DNA of 51,397 bases. It comes from Bacilli bacterium (lineage in GTDB: Bacteria; Bacillota_I; Bacilli_A; RFN20; CAG-826). The DNA lies in assembly GCA_024695105.1 (NCBI GenBank), contig JAILIV010000046.1, positions 1-51,397 of the forward strand, in the 5' to 3' direction. The position numbers and the translations under genes are program-made. Of the stretch, positions 41,741 through 51,178 are shown piece after piece. Every line of letters begins with the position of its first letter. The stretch's first letter is position 1. The notes below the pieces were generated by a model, which worked only from the letters and a program-made list of their open reading frames with translations, made no database searches and was not told the DNA's origin.

Positions 41741-42409
41741 TTACCACTCGCCCCACTTCTTGATGCCCTCGGTATCCATCTTAACCTTATCCCCAGGGTT
41801 GGAAACGCCGATGGTGGCCAAGGATTTGGAATACCACTGGAAGAAGCCGACGATGTCGACCGCCTTGATGGGAGGCTTCTCGGAGAATTCCCTCAAGACG
41901 CCGGCGGCGCGCTGGGCGTCCTCGCCCAAGACGATGGGAAGGAAGGTGAGCTTTCTTGCGGAGACGAGGGACTGCACGCGGGAACGGGCGGACTCATAGG
42001 CGCTGGTGGGCTCACCATCGGAGAAGACGACCAAATGGGGTTGGTAGTAATCCAGATGGTTCTGCTTGTACATGTCCTTGCGCTGGTCAAGCAAATCCAG
42101 ACAGGTGTTGATGCCGGCGGCCAAATCGGTGCACCCACGGACGGGGCCGACTTTCGGGGCGCTGGTGCCCACGACGGTCTCGAAGTCGCGGACCACGCGG
42201 GCGTCGTCGGAGAAGTCCACGACGCAGACTTCGACCGAGTCCTTGGTCGCGTCTTCTTTGGCCAAGGCTTCATAGAGCTCGCGGATGCCTTCGTTCACCC
42301 TCGGAAGAAGGTCGTACATGGATCCGGAGACGTCCACGCAAAGGCAGACGGGGATACGGGCGGAAGTGTTGGTGATGAGATCGTCGTCACCGAAGTATTG
42401 ATTAGCCAT
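41741..42409 (-). CDS. TerY-like vWA protein 1
   Basis: This 222-residue cytoplasmic vWA domain has a full metal-ion (MIDAS) site: DVSGSM (residues 26-31), GCTDLAAG (Thr) and FSDGEPTS (Asp). Just before the domain it carries QYFGDDDLITNTSARIPVCLCV, shared with vWA 2 and 4. It ends in KKWGEW. AAAGGAG precedes the ATG. It is the vWA gene closest to the PP2C gene. TerY-type vWA proteins partner with PP2C and kinase in the TerY-P triad; the bound ligand is unknown. Confidence 0.9.
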   Translation of the reverse strand: MANQYFGDDDLITNTSARIPVCLCVDVSGSMYDLLPRVNEGIRELYEALAKEDATKDSVEVCVVDFSDDARVVRDFETVVGTSAPKVGPVRGCTDLAAGINTCLDLLDQRKDMYKQNHLDYYQPHLVVFSDGEPTSAYESARSRVQSLVSARKLTFLPIVLGEDAQRAAGVLREFSEKPPIKAVDIVGFFQWYSKSLATIGVSNPGDKVKMDTEGIKKWGEW

Positions 42410-42442
42410 TTTTAACTCCTTTCAAATTGACTAAAGACTAAA

Positions 42443-43180
42443 TTACCAGGTGCCCCAGCCTCCCCCAGCGTCGGGGTCGGCGGTGGCGACGGGCTTACCG
42501 TCGTCGGGGTTGGAGATGACCAATTGCTCCATCGACTTGACGAGGAAGTCCATCAATTGGTCGAACTGCAGGCCCCGCAGGTGCATGGGGGCGTGCTTGG
42601 GGGAAAGCGGGGAGAGGATATTGGTGATCTCGCGCCACTTGGCCTCGTCGTTATCCGAGCCGATCACGACCGGGAAGATCGCGAGCTTGCCGTTATTGGC
42701 GGCCTCGGAAGTGCGCTGGGCGGTCGCGGGAAGGTCCTCTTGGTCGCCAGGCTTGCCGTCGGTCACCAAAACCAAAACGGGCTGGAAGTAATCCACGTGG
42801 TTGTTCTTAAAATCGAGTTTGCGCTGCTCCAAGATGTCCAAGGCGAGGTTCACGCCATGGGCAAGGGCGGTGCCGCCGCGGGCCTCAAGATTGACCTCGG
42901 GGTCTTCTTCCTTGCACAGGGCGAAGTCGCGGACGACCTGGAATTCGCTGTTGAACGTGACGATGGCGAATTCCACGCTGTCGACCAGACCATTCGACTC
43001 GCGGATGTACTTGTGCAGCTCGTTGATGAACGTGTTCAGCTCCTCAATGGGCTTCTTCCCCGTGGTCGGGTCGGTTTTGGCCATCGAACCGGAGATGTCG
43101 ACGCAAACGCAAAACGGTACGCGGTTCGAAGTGTTGGTGACGAGATCGTCGTCGCCGAAGTACGGATTGTTTTCAGACAT
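42443..43180 (-). CDS. TerY-like vWA protein 2
   Basis: This 245-residue vWA protein has MIDAS motifs DISGSM, RGGTALAHG (Thr) and LVTDGKPGD (Asp). Its N-terminus reads PYFGDDDLVTNTSNRVPFCVCV, close to vWA 1 and 4. After the domain comes a Gly/Asp linker (NPDDGKPVATADPDAGGG) and the end WGTW. AGGAGG fixes the ATG at 43180 rather than the frame's earlier ATG at 43210. Confidence 0.9.
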   Translation of the reverse strand: MSENNPYFGDDDLVTNTSNRVPFCVCVDISGSMAKTDPTTGKKPIEELNTFINELHKYIRESNGLVDSVEFAIVTFNSEFQVVRDFALCKEEDPEVNLEARGGTALAHGVNLALDILEQRKLDFKNNHVDYFQPVLVLVTDGKPGDQEDLPATAQRTSEAANNGKLAIFPVVIGSDNDEAKWREITNILSPLSPKHAPMHLRGLQFDQLMDFLVKSMEQLVISNPDDGKPVATADPDAGGGWGTW

Positions 43181-43194
43181 ATCGTCCTCCTTCG

Positions 43195-43887
43195 CTACCA
43201 TTCTCCCCATTCCGCCGAACCGAGATCCCCCGGTACTTCAGGGGCCCTGGACACAGGGGTTTGCAGAAGAATGGAAGCCAGATCGTGGGGTTGGACCGGG
43301 GTTTGTCCCAGACGTCCTTGCAGGATGTGGAGCGACCGCTCGTCGAATCCGATGTCGAGTACGAGGAGATCGCGTTTTCGCTCTTCTTTAAGGGTGAGGA
43401 GCGCGTCGGATGGGGTTTCGTCGTTACGGAGGATGCCGTCGGTGACCAGCAGGAAGCATGGGTCGCCATGGGGGATGCCTTGGTCACAATAGGTCCCCTT
43501 TCGTATCCTCCAGGCATCCGCGGCGACGCTGATGCCGCCGATGAGGTTGCCTTCGTCTCCGATGGCGTTGTCCGGGAGGGGCAACGAATCGAGTTCGGAG
43601 AGGGGGACGAACCGCTGATGGAGGCTGGGGCTTTGCTTGGCTAGTGCCACGCAGATTTCCACTTCCATCGTCGGAAGGACGGACCGTTTTATTTCCTCCA
43701 GGGCTTCCATCAAGGCCTGATTGGCCCGGTCAAGGACCGTGGTGACCTCCCCTTCCATTTCTTGGAAGCGTTGGCCGTCCCGTTCCAGGATGCGTCCCGT
43801 CGGGGTCCCGCCGACGCAAGTGAGCATCGAGGCGCTGGCGTCGATGACCACGCATAGGGGGATCACGGGTTTGGTCGTCTCTTCCAT
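43195..43887 (-). CDS. TerY-like vWA protein 3, divergent MIDAS
   Basis: This 230-residue protein is the odd member of the four. It lacks the YFGDDDL leader and starts directly with METTKPVIPLCVVIDASASM after one Glu. The first MIDAS motif is DASASM and the Asp motif is LVTDGILRND. The middle Thr segment reads GNLIGGISV, so the metal-ligand Thr is missing. It still ends in AEWGEW. The ATG at 43887 lies 2 bases after the vWA 4 stop, so translation is coupled. It may be a non-metal-binding regulatory partner of the other vWA proteins. Confidence 0.85.
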   Translation of the reverse strand: MEETTKPVIPLCVVIDASASMLTCVGGTPTGRILERDGQRFQEMEGEVTTVLDRANQALMEALEEIKRSVLPTMEVEICVALAKQSPSLHQRFVPLSELDSLPLPDNAIGDEGNLIGGISVAADAWRIRKGTYCDQGIPHGDPCFLLVTDGILRNDETPSDALLTLKEERKRDLLVLDIGFDERSLHILQGRLGQTPVQPHDLASILLQTPVSRAPEVPGDLGSAEWGEW

Positions 43888-43889
43888 GC

Positions 43890-44630
43890 CTACCAATCCG
43901 TCCAATCCACGACGGACTTCGGGATGTCGATCTTCGTCGGGGCCTTGCCGCTGCCCATCGATTCGGAGATGGAGGAGCTAAGCCAACGGAAGAGGTTTCG
44001 ATATCCCGCGCCCGAGAAGTTCTGGACCGGGTTGGAAGTGAATTTCTGGAGGCAGGCGAGGGCGTCTTTGTCCTTCACCTCCTCGATGGAGCGTACGTCT
44101 TTGTCGCCCCCGCAGAGCACCGCGAGCACGGTGATCTTTTCGGCTTTTTCGAGGTCGCGCACCTGCTTTTGGGCTTTCTTGACGTTCTCGACGGCCTTAT
44201 CGCCCCAAGGCTTGCCGTCGGTCATGATCATCAACCATGGACGGTAATAGTCCACGTGGTTGTCTTTGTACTTTTGCTTACGCTGGTCGCATAGGCCAAG
44301 GCCATAAAGCACGCCCGCGCCCAAATCCGAAGAGCCGTTGAGCTTGGGTTTGATTTTGGAAATGTCGAAGGAGTCCACGGTCGCGAAGTCGTGGAGGACG
44401 GTAGGTTTGTCGTTAAAGCCCACGACGCAGATCTCCACGCTGCTTTCGACCCGTTCGTCCGCCTTGATGCAGCGGAGCAATTCCTGAAGGCCGCCCAAAA
44501 GCTCGTCGAAGCGGTTGACTTCGTCCCCGTCCTTGTGGGTCATGGAGTGGGAAGTGTCCACGCAGATGCACAAAGGAACACGCGCGGACGCGTTGATGAT
44601 TAAATCGTCGTCTCCGAAATACTGGTTCAT
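43890..44630 (-). CDS. TerY-like vWA protein 4
   Basis: This 246-residue vWA protein begins MNQYFGDDDLIINASARVPLCICV. Its MIDAS motifs are DTSHSM, GSSDLGAG (Ser/Asp in place of the usual Thr) and MTDGKPWGD. It ends VVDWTDW. AAGGAGG precedes the ATG. It lies 9 bases after the giant LRR gene and is the first of the four vWA genes in the direction of transcription. Confidence 0.9.
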   Translation of the reverse strand: MNQYFGDDDLIINASARVPLCICVDTSHSMTHKDGDEVNRFDELLGGLQELLRCIKADERVESSVEICVVGFNDKPTVLHDFATVDSFDISKIKPKLNGSSDLGAGVLYGLGLCDQRKQKYKDNHVDYYRPWLMIMTDGKPWGDKAVENVKKAQKQVRDLEKAEKITVLAVLCGGDKDVRSIEEVKDKDALACLQKFTSNPVQNFSGAGYRNLFRWLSSSISESMGSGKAPTKIDIPKSVVDWTDW

Positions 44631-44639
44631 GGGTCCTCC

Positions 44640-47600
44640 TTATGTGGTTTCCACTTTGATCAAGTTGGCGCGGAAGAAGCGGGCGAAGGCGTTGGGCGCG
44701 GAACCAAACTTGCCGTGCCTCCGCCATTCCGGATGAGAGGCGTCGAGATGCTTCGCCGTCTCCTTGGTGCACTGCACCACCGCTTTCTTGCTGCCCTTGA
44801 ATATATATTTTCCCTCAATGTCGACGTCGTTCAATAGACGTACGTATATCTCATGGTCGATTTCGGCGAAACACGCTTCGCCCAAGACGACATTCCCCTC
44901 AAACGTCAACGCGGTCTCATACTTCGGGTTGCGTTTCAATTGGATGGAGGCAAAGCAATTCGGGCCTAAGACGCAATCGCCAAAGAAGGTGATGTCGCAG
45001 ATGCTCGCCCCCTCGAAACAAGTCCCTTCCGCCATGTCGATCCCACCCGCTTTGGCGCAGAAGACCACGTCCTTCTCAAAGCCGGTCTTCGCGAACGCCT
45101 TATTGCCGATACGCAAACGGTCGTTGGAACCAAAGGTGACCTCCGAAGAGAAGCTTGCCTCGGAGAAGGCCCTCTCGCCAATTTCCTTCACTTCCGCGAA
45201 CTCGGTGGCTTCCTCGCTGAAAGCGATGTTGCCGCCAAGGAACGCTTGGCTTCCGATGACGCGAAGTCCCTTTAGTTCTTTGGAGTCCAGTTTCACCCCT
45301 TTGGAAACGCCAGAGAAGGCATAGTCCCCAATCTCCCGTAACGGCGCGCCGAGGAAATGGACTTCCAAGGGGCACGCCCAATCCTTAAAGGCGGACGCGA
45401 CGAGCTTCTTGCAGTTCCCAAACGCCACGTAATTCAGACGCGGGAACTTCCCATAAGCGGAGAACGGCTTGGCGGTATTGGGCACGAGCAAGGTCTTTAA
45501 TTGGGACAAAGGGGAGAGGAAAGCCAGGTTCGGATCCAAATAGGGGCAATCGATCAACGTCAGCTCTTCCACGCCTGGGGCTTTGGCGAAGACGTTGGGG
45601 TCCATCCCCACGAGGTTCTCGCCAAGCAGCGTCACCCTGCGCAATTTGGGGGCGCGGAAACGGAAGTCGAAAACGCCGGGGTCCTCCTGTTCCAAAGTCA
45701 GGGTAAGGTCCGTGAGTTTCCTAAAGCCTTCCAAGAAAGATATGGCGTCCAACGGAAGCGTGGCGGTGAACGTCTCCACTTCCGGCATTGACCCTAAGGC
45801 CTCGGTAAGCTCATCCGCGGTAACGGCGACCAACCCGCCCAAATAAAGTTCCCGGACGCCGGTGCAGCCAGAGAACGCACCCCGTTCCAACGCGACCTCT
45901 TCGCCTAGGGACAACCGCTCCAAGGAAACGAGGTTCTCAAACGCGCCTCGGCGGACCGTGGTGCGGCCTTCGACCTCCACGGCGCGGATGGGTGTGACGC
46001 GTTCCCCGTTAAAGGCCCCGGCGCAGATTTCCTCCGCGCCCAATAGACGCAGGGAATCCGATGCGCCCTCGTAATCCAATACATGGACCAAACGGTTTTG
46101 GAAATAGACGCAAGACCCATCGATCGTCGCGGAAGGGGCGGCGATGCCGAATTGGCTGGGCTTTTCATAGGCGACGTTAGGCAAAGCGCGTGCCCCCAAA
46201 ACGTCCAACATTTTCCCGATGTGGAACGAAGTGACGTGGGCGGAGCGGAACGCTTCCTCACCCAAACGCTTCAGTTTCGGCAAATCCACGTCGCCGCATA
46301 CGGCGGAAACGAACGCGCGTGGGCCAATGGATTCCATGTCCTGGAAGAAGCCTTGGGGCAACGTGCCGCCAAAACGGAAAAGCGCCTCCTCGCCCACTTC
46401 GACCGGGGAAGGCATCGATAGTTCCATGGAACCCACGACGCCGGCGAAAGCCCGCGCGGGAATGGAACCGCCATAACGCCCGATCTCCAGGCGACGGACG
46501 CCAGAAAGCCCCTCGAACATAGACGGGACCAGCGAAGGGCAACCATCGATGAGAACCGTCGCGTCCTTGAACGCGTCTGGGGAACGGAACACTTCCCGAA
46601 TCGGTTGGGACAAAGCGGCGAGATGGACATCGGACAGCATGGAAGCTTCCGCCAACGCGAAATCCCCATACCCAAGTTTCGGACAGCCCGAAAGGTCTAG
46701 TTCCCGTAACGCGGTTTTTTCCAAAAGGGGCATCGTGTCACGGGGAAGGGAAACAAGGTTAGGCGCGGCCAAAACGAAGCGGCGCAAACGGGGCAAAGAA
46801 ATCGCCTTTGGAGGGAGTTTTGCGGACGAAGTGGCGAGTTCAAGGTCGGAAATCTCATCGAATCCGTCAAACATTTCCGCGCAAAGCTCTTCTTGGGAAA
46901 GACGGACTTCCCCTAGTTTTGCGCTATCGGGCAAAAGCGCGGACAAGGCTTTTCCCTTAAGGAACGAGGTCGCCCCTAGACGCAAGGAACGCAGGTTCTT
47001 CGCGCCTACAATGGGACCAACGAAAGTAACGCCGGCGGCAACCTCTAGGCTTTCTAAGCCAGTGAGCCCATCCAACGCGTTCTCCCCCACTTCGACGCCA
47101 GAAGGCAAAGATAGGGAACGAAGGGAAGGAAGGTTGGATAAGGCCCGTTCGCGAATACGCCGTATGGTTGGGCCGATGGCCACGCTTTCGGGATAGTTTT
47201 GGATCGGCAAGGCTTTGAGCAACTCGTCCTTATGGCAAAGGCACCCATCCGCGACGAAGAACGCGCCGGGATCGAGCTGGATCGCCTCGGGAGAGGAGAA
47301 CACATTGCCTTCGAAAGCATCGAGCTCATTTTGACGCAAGGAAGCGCCAAGGTGAACGTATGTGAGATGCGTATCCGCGAAGCAACGGGAATGCAATTCG
47401 ACGATTTCGGGAAGTTTGGCCTCCGTTAGCGCGGTTCCGGCGAAGGATTCTTTCCCCGCAATGGCGAGCCTACGCAAGTCGACCCGTAGGGATTTGCATC
47501 CCTTAAAGGCGCCTTCCCCGGCTTTCTCGATGGGGTCAAGGCACTCGATGGCGCAATCCTCGAAGCCATGGAACGCAAAAGCGGGAACGTCAAGTCCCGC

Positions 47601-50600
47601 AAGGCGAATCGAACGCAGCGTGGCGGGAACGTAGTAGCATTCCTCACCCAAGGACACCTCTTTCGTCCTTTCGCCCCCCATCATGGAGAACTTCGCGGCG
47701 AGCATAGAACCGCCAAGCCCTTCGACGCGGAGGGTCAATTCCTCTAACGAAAGCATTCCTTCGAAGGCGCTTCCCCCAATGGATTTCGCCTCGGGAAGGG
47801 AAAGGCGTTGCAACGAAGAGCAACCGGAGAAACAGAAATCCCCCACCGTTTCCACTAGGGACATGTCGGGGACTTCCCGTAAAGAAGCGCAGTTGGAGAA
47901 GGCGTTTTCGCCTAGTGCCTTCAACGGCTTTCGGGCGGTCACTTTCTTCAGGCGGTCCATATAATCCAGGAAATGGTCCGAAACGAAATCGCTTAGCAAC
48001 TCGACCTCCTCGATCGGCGAATCCGGGAAGGCACCGCTAAGCGAAGTGCCCAAATCCTCGCAGGACACATGACGCAGATGGGTCATGCCGCCATAGCTCG
48101 ACATCCCAAAGAAAGGCGCATCCTCGATGTGGACGCTTTCGATGCTTTCCTTTAGGCCCGCCAATAAAGATGGATGGTAATCGGCGATGCCGTGGCCAAA
48201 CAAAAGCGAACGCACGTCCTTGGAGAAAGCCACGAAGGCGATGCCGTCGTTTTTGTCCACCAAGAACGGAACCTGGGGATGGATGTAGACGCAGCTTTGC
48301 TCATGGGGATCGATGGAGGAATAGTCGCACTCGCGGAACGCCTCCTTCCCGATTTTGGAAAGGTTGGGTCCGAGTTGAATACGGGTGCAATGGACTTCAG
48401 TCAGCGCCCCGTCTTCGATTTCCGCCACGTCCAAGCGCAAGGTCTCCACGTCTAATAGACAGAGGGGGGTGGAAAGAAGCTTCGGGGTGCGCACCGTGAA
48501 CGTGGTGATCGTGGCCGTCGTTCCCGCGCCGTGGAAGGCATCCAAGGCAACGGGGGCGGAAGAGATGAATTCCGCCTGCTCGATGCGACAGGCCTCGAAG
48601 CTTAGGCCCTTGCTGTCTTTATGGACCAAGCGCAAGGAGCCGATCGCGCATCCGGTGATGGACACGCCTTGGAAAGAGCACCCCTCAAACTCAAGGGACT
48701 CCATGCGCTCGCCGTGGAGTTGGACTCCGTTTAACGCGCAACGGCGCAATGTCACGGACTTCGCGCCGAAGAAGGTTCCGCTATTTAAGGTGGAATCCAA
48801 GATGGTTAAGGATTGCACCTCGACCTTTTGGCCAAGCACGGTTTGCAGGAACGCGGGGTCGATGGTCTTGGTTTCCAGCGCCTCGATCTTGCCCTGCAAT
48901 CCCAGGGGTACGGCTTTGCTGGCGTCATGGATCGTGACTTTCTTCGCGGAGCAGCCTTGGAAGGCGTCGGGGGAAAGGCGGGAAACGTCCTCGATGACCA
49001 ATTCCTCGACTGCGCACCTTTGCCACGCCCCGGTGGCGAACAAAGGCCCATCCGAGCCAATGACCAGACGGGAAATCCGGAGATCGTGCAAAACCCCTTT
49101 GGAAACCGAGGCAAAGCCTTTCAAGGTCTCGGGGCGGAAAGAGGAAGGATCCAGGATGAGTTTGACTTCCTTGCCATCGGGGCTAAGAAGCAAACCGTCC
49201 TTATGACGGATAAATTTGTTTCCGGGGTCGATCTGAACGGTGGCCCCATGGGGATCAAAGGAGGGGTCGAAGGCTTCGACTTCGGGGCCGATGAGGAGTT
49301 GTTCCACGCCTTGGATGCGCACGCAAAGATCCGCGGGGATGCATTTCGCGGCTTTGACCCGAAGCGCGCGGGCAAAGGCGCCGGAGGGAAGCGGCTGGGA
49401 AGGTTTGATCTCGGCGATCCCCAACCGTTCCAACTTTGGGGAATAGTACTTATCCCCGTTGACCGAAAGCTCCACCGCCCCAGGGAAGGATTCCCGGCCG
49501 AAAAGCCCGAAATAGGAAAGCCCTTCGTTATTGGAAAAGGAGGGTAACAGAAGCATCTTGATATTGGAGCATCCCTTGAATACGCCTGGCTTAAAAAGTA
49601 CCGCCTCGGACGTGATGTTGACTTCACGTAGCTTCTCATTGGAAGCAAAACACCCCGATTTAAAAGCGCCTTGACTGAGGGTAAGCGTCTCCAAACCACA
49701 CCCCGCAAAGGCGTCATCCGCCACGAAGGGGGGTAGCGGACCGAAGTCGACGGTTTGCAAAGAAGAACAATCGCGGAAGGCGTTAGGCCCAATGGTCGCC
49801 TGGCCCGTGAAGGATAGCTTCCTTAGGGACTTGTCCATCGCGAAAGCGCTTGGCCCGATCTTCGCGGCATGGAAGGAAAGGGAGGGAATCGGGGCACGCA
49901 GGAAGGCTTCCTTGCCGATTTCGATGTCGCCGTTAAAGGAAACGGACGCCAATTTGGCGCACCCATTGAACGCCCAGTCCCCCACTTTGCCAGGCCCCAA
50001 AGCCAGTTTGGCTAGCCCGGAATTGGAGAAAGCGCCCGCGCCAAGGTTTGGGAAGGCGACGCCGGCTTTAAGAAGGTTCGGGTTATTCGCGAAAGCGCCA
50101 TCCCCGACCGAGGTTTTGCCTGGCAAGGTGACTTCCGATAGATTGGAGCATTCTTGGAACGCGTCTTTTCCTATGGAACGCACGTCCGCGGGAAAGGACA
50201 ACGCCCCCACTTTGGGGCAATGCTTGAATGCGCCCTCGTCATAAAATTTGGTTTGGGAAAACATCGCGCCGCAGGGGACGTTAGTGCCCGAGAAGGCGTA
50301 TTTGCCTACGGATTGGATCCCTTGGCGCGAAATCAGATGGAAACCCTGGGATCCCGCGACCATGTAATCCGGGATGTCAGTGATTCCGGAAGGGAGGTAA
50401 ACCTCCGCGAGGTTCGGGCAATCGTTGAACGCCCTGCTTCCGATGCGGCGGACCGAATTTGGGACCACGACGTATCGAACGCTTCCGTTGTTGCGGAACG
50501 CCCCATCGTCGATGGAAGCCGTCCCAAAGGGAATGATGGCCACGCTGGATTTGCCGTTATAGCCCTTAAGGGTTTTGCGGTCGGCGCTGAAGGCAAAGTC

Positions 50601-51023
50601 GGCATCGTTTTGAAGCACGGCGCCCAAACTACGGAACGCATCGATGTGCAACGGGCCCGCAAGGCTTTGGTAGTCCTCGTTTTCCACCGGATAGCCCATG
50701 AAGGCGAGAAGGCGGTCGAGGAAATGCCCGTAAACGACGAAAGGAACGTTGTCTTGGTTCAACTTGGCGACGGCCTTTTGGACCTCCGCCACCACGCGGT
50801 CCTCGCTTTTGCTCTTCCCCGCCGCGACGACGTTCCCGAAAAGGTCTTTGTAATGGACATCGAGGAAATCCAACGTGTGCAGAAGCGAATCGTCAGAAAA
50901 ATCGCCCTGCATGTAATGCTCCCTGGCCCGCATCAAAACGGCATGGACGAAAGAAGCGTCCCCGGGGAGATTGCCGAGCTCGCGGAACAGTGTTTGCAGA
51001 AGCACGTTCATGTCCAGCGCCAT
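44640..51023 (-). CDS. Giant cytoplasmic BspA-like leucine-rich-repeat protein
   Basis: This 2127-residue protein has an N-terminal helical domain of about 130 residues followed by dozens of BspA/TpLRR (LRR_5) repeats. The pattern is a Leu/Val strand, then IG-x-x-AF, then a C/N-x-x-L turn (for example VRRIGSRAFNDCPNLAEVYLP). BspA-like proteins are normally secreted or wall-bound. This one has no signal peptide, membrane helix or sorting motif at either end, so it should stay in the cytoplasm. The repeats run to about residue 2090 and end in a basic tail. It is first in the operon, 9 bases before vWA 4, and is probably a scaffold. The start could be the ATG at 51023 or at 51011; neither has a ribosome site. 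Confidence 0.9.
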   Translation of the reverse strand: MALDMNVLLQTLFRELGNLPGDASFVHAVLMRAREHYMQGDFSDDSLLHTLDFLDVHYKDLFGNVVAAGKSKSEDRVVAEVQKAVAKLNQDNVPFVVYGHFLDRLLAFMGYPVENEDYQSLAGPLHIDAFRSLGAVLQNDADFAFSADRKTLKGYNGKSSVAIIPFGTASIDDGAFRNNGSVRYVVVPNSVRRIGSRAFNDCPNLAEVYLPSGITDIPDYMVAGSQGFHLISRQGIQSVGKYAFSGTNVPCGAMFSQTKFYDEGAFKHCPKVGALSFPADVRSIGKDAFQECSNLSEVTLPGKTSVGDGAFANNPNLLKAGVAFPNLGAGAFSNSGLAKLALGPGKVGDWAFNGCAKLASVSFNGDIEIGKEAFLRAPIPSLSFHAAKIGPSAFAMDKSLRKLSFTGQATIGPNAFRDCSSLQTVDFGPLPPFVADDAFAGCGLETLTLSQGAFKSGCFASNEKLREVNITSEAVLFKPGVFKGCSNIKMLLLPSFSNNEGLSYFGLFGRESFPGAVELSVNGDKYYSPKLERLGIAEIKPSQPLPSGAFARALRVKAAKCIPADLCVRIQGVEQLLIGPEVEAFDPSFDPHGATVQIDPGNKFIRHKDGLLLSPDGKEVKLILDPSSFRPETLKGFASVSKGVLHDLRISRLVIGSDGPLFATGAWQRCAVEELVIEDVSRLSPDAFQGCSAKKVTIHDASKAVPLGLQGKIEALETKTIDPAFLQTVLGQKVEVQSLTILDSTLNSGTFFGAKSVTLRRCALNGVQLHGERMESLEFEGCSFQGVSITGCAIGSLRLVHKDSKGLSFEACRIEQAEFISSAPVALDAFHGAGTTATITTFTVRTPKLLSTPLCLLDVETLRLDVAEIEDGALTEVHCTRIQLGPNLSKIGKEAFRECDYSSIDPHEQSCVYIHPQVPFLVDKNDGIAFVAFSKDVRSLLFGHGIADYHPSLLAGLKESIESVHIEDAPFFGMSSYGGMTHLRHVSCEDLGTSLSGAFPDSPIEEVELLSDFVSDHFLDYMDRLKKVTARKPLKALGENAFSNCASLREVPDMSLVETVGDFCFSGCSSLQRLSLPEAKSIGGSAFEGMLSLEELTLRVEGLGGSMLAAKFSMMGGERTKEVSLGEECYYVPATLRSIRLAGLDVPAFAFHGFEDCAIECLDPIEKAGEGAFKGCKSLRVDLRRLAIAGKESFAGTALTEAKLPEIVELHSRCFADTHLTYVHLGASLRQNELDAFEGNVFSSPEAIQLDPGAFFVADGCLCHKDELLKALPIQNYPESVAIGPTIRRIRERALSNLPSLRSLSLPSGVEVGENALDGLTGLESLEVAAGVTFVGPIVGAKNLRSLRLGATSFLKGKALSALLPDSAKLGEVRLSQEELCAEMFDGFDEISDLELATSSAKLPPKAISLPRLRRFVLAAPNLVSLPRDTMPLLEKTALRELDLSGCPKLGYGDFALAEASMLSDVHLAALSQPIREVFRSPDAFKDATVLIDGCPSLVPSMFEGLSGVRRLEIGRYGGSIPARAFAGVVGSMELSMPSPVEVGEEALFRFGGTLPQGFFQDMESIGPRAFVSAVCGDVDLPKLKRLGEEAFRSAHVTSFHIGKMLDVLGARALPNVAYEKPSQFGIAAPSATIDGSCVYFQNRLVHVLDYEGASDSLRLLGAEEICAGAFNGERVTPIRAVEVEGRTTVRRGAFENLVSLERLSLGEEVALERGAFSGCTGVRELYLGGLVAVTADELTEALGSMPEVETFTATLPLDAISFLEGFRKLTDLTLTLEQEDPGVFDFRFRAPKLRRVTLLGENLVGMDPNVFAKAPGVEELTLIDCPYLDPNLAFLSPLSQLKTLLVPNTAKPFSAYGKFPRLNYVAFGNCKKLVASAFKDWACPLEVHFLGAPLREIGDYAFSGVSKGVKLDSKELKGLRVIGSQAFLGGNIAFSEEATEFAEVKEIGERAFSEASFSSEVTFGSNDRLRIGNKAFAKTGFEKDVVFCAKAGGIDMAEGTCFEGASICDITFFGDCVLGPNCFASIQLKRNPKYETALTFEGNVVLGEACFAEIDHEIYVRLLNDVDIEGKYIFKGSKKAVVQCTKETAKHLDASHPEWRRHGKFGSAPNAFARFFRANLIKVETT

Positions 51024-51032
51024 ATTGAAGTT

Positions 51033-51061
51033 ATTTTACCAACCGCTTTCATATAATGAAA
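51033..51061 (-). promoter_or_regulatory. Possible promoter of the LRR/vWA/PP2C/kinase operon
   Basis: On the minus strand TAAAAT (51033-51038) lies ten bases before the first ATG, with TTTCAT 17 bases further up as a weak -35. Transcription would begin at or next to the start codon. The first genes of several other units here show the same layout. Confidence 0.4.
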
Positions 51062-51178
51062 CAACGTGGAACCATCTTTTTGCGGAAAACGTAACCGAGG
51101 ACCTTAAAGAAATGCCAAAACCCAGTGGTATCGGGCAAAGAAACCCATTAAAATAAAGAAACCCCAGGAGGCATTTTA

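Noticed and set aside
42524..43492. 322-codon plus-strand frame opposite vWA 2 and vWA 3
   Set aside because: It is a shadow of the GC-rich third codon positions of the real genes, with no ribosome site, and the opposite strand carries full vWA motifs.
50154..51056. 300-codon plus-strand frame opposite the LRR gene
   Set aside because: Antisense shadow of the LRR repeats, without ribosome site or recognisable domain.
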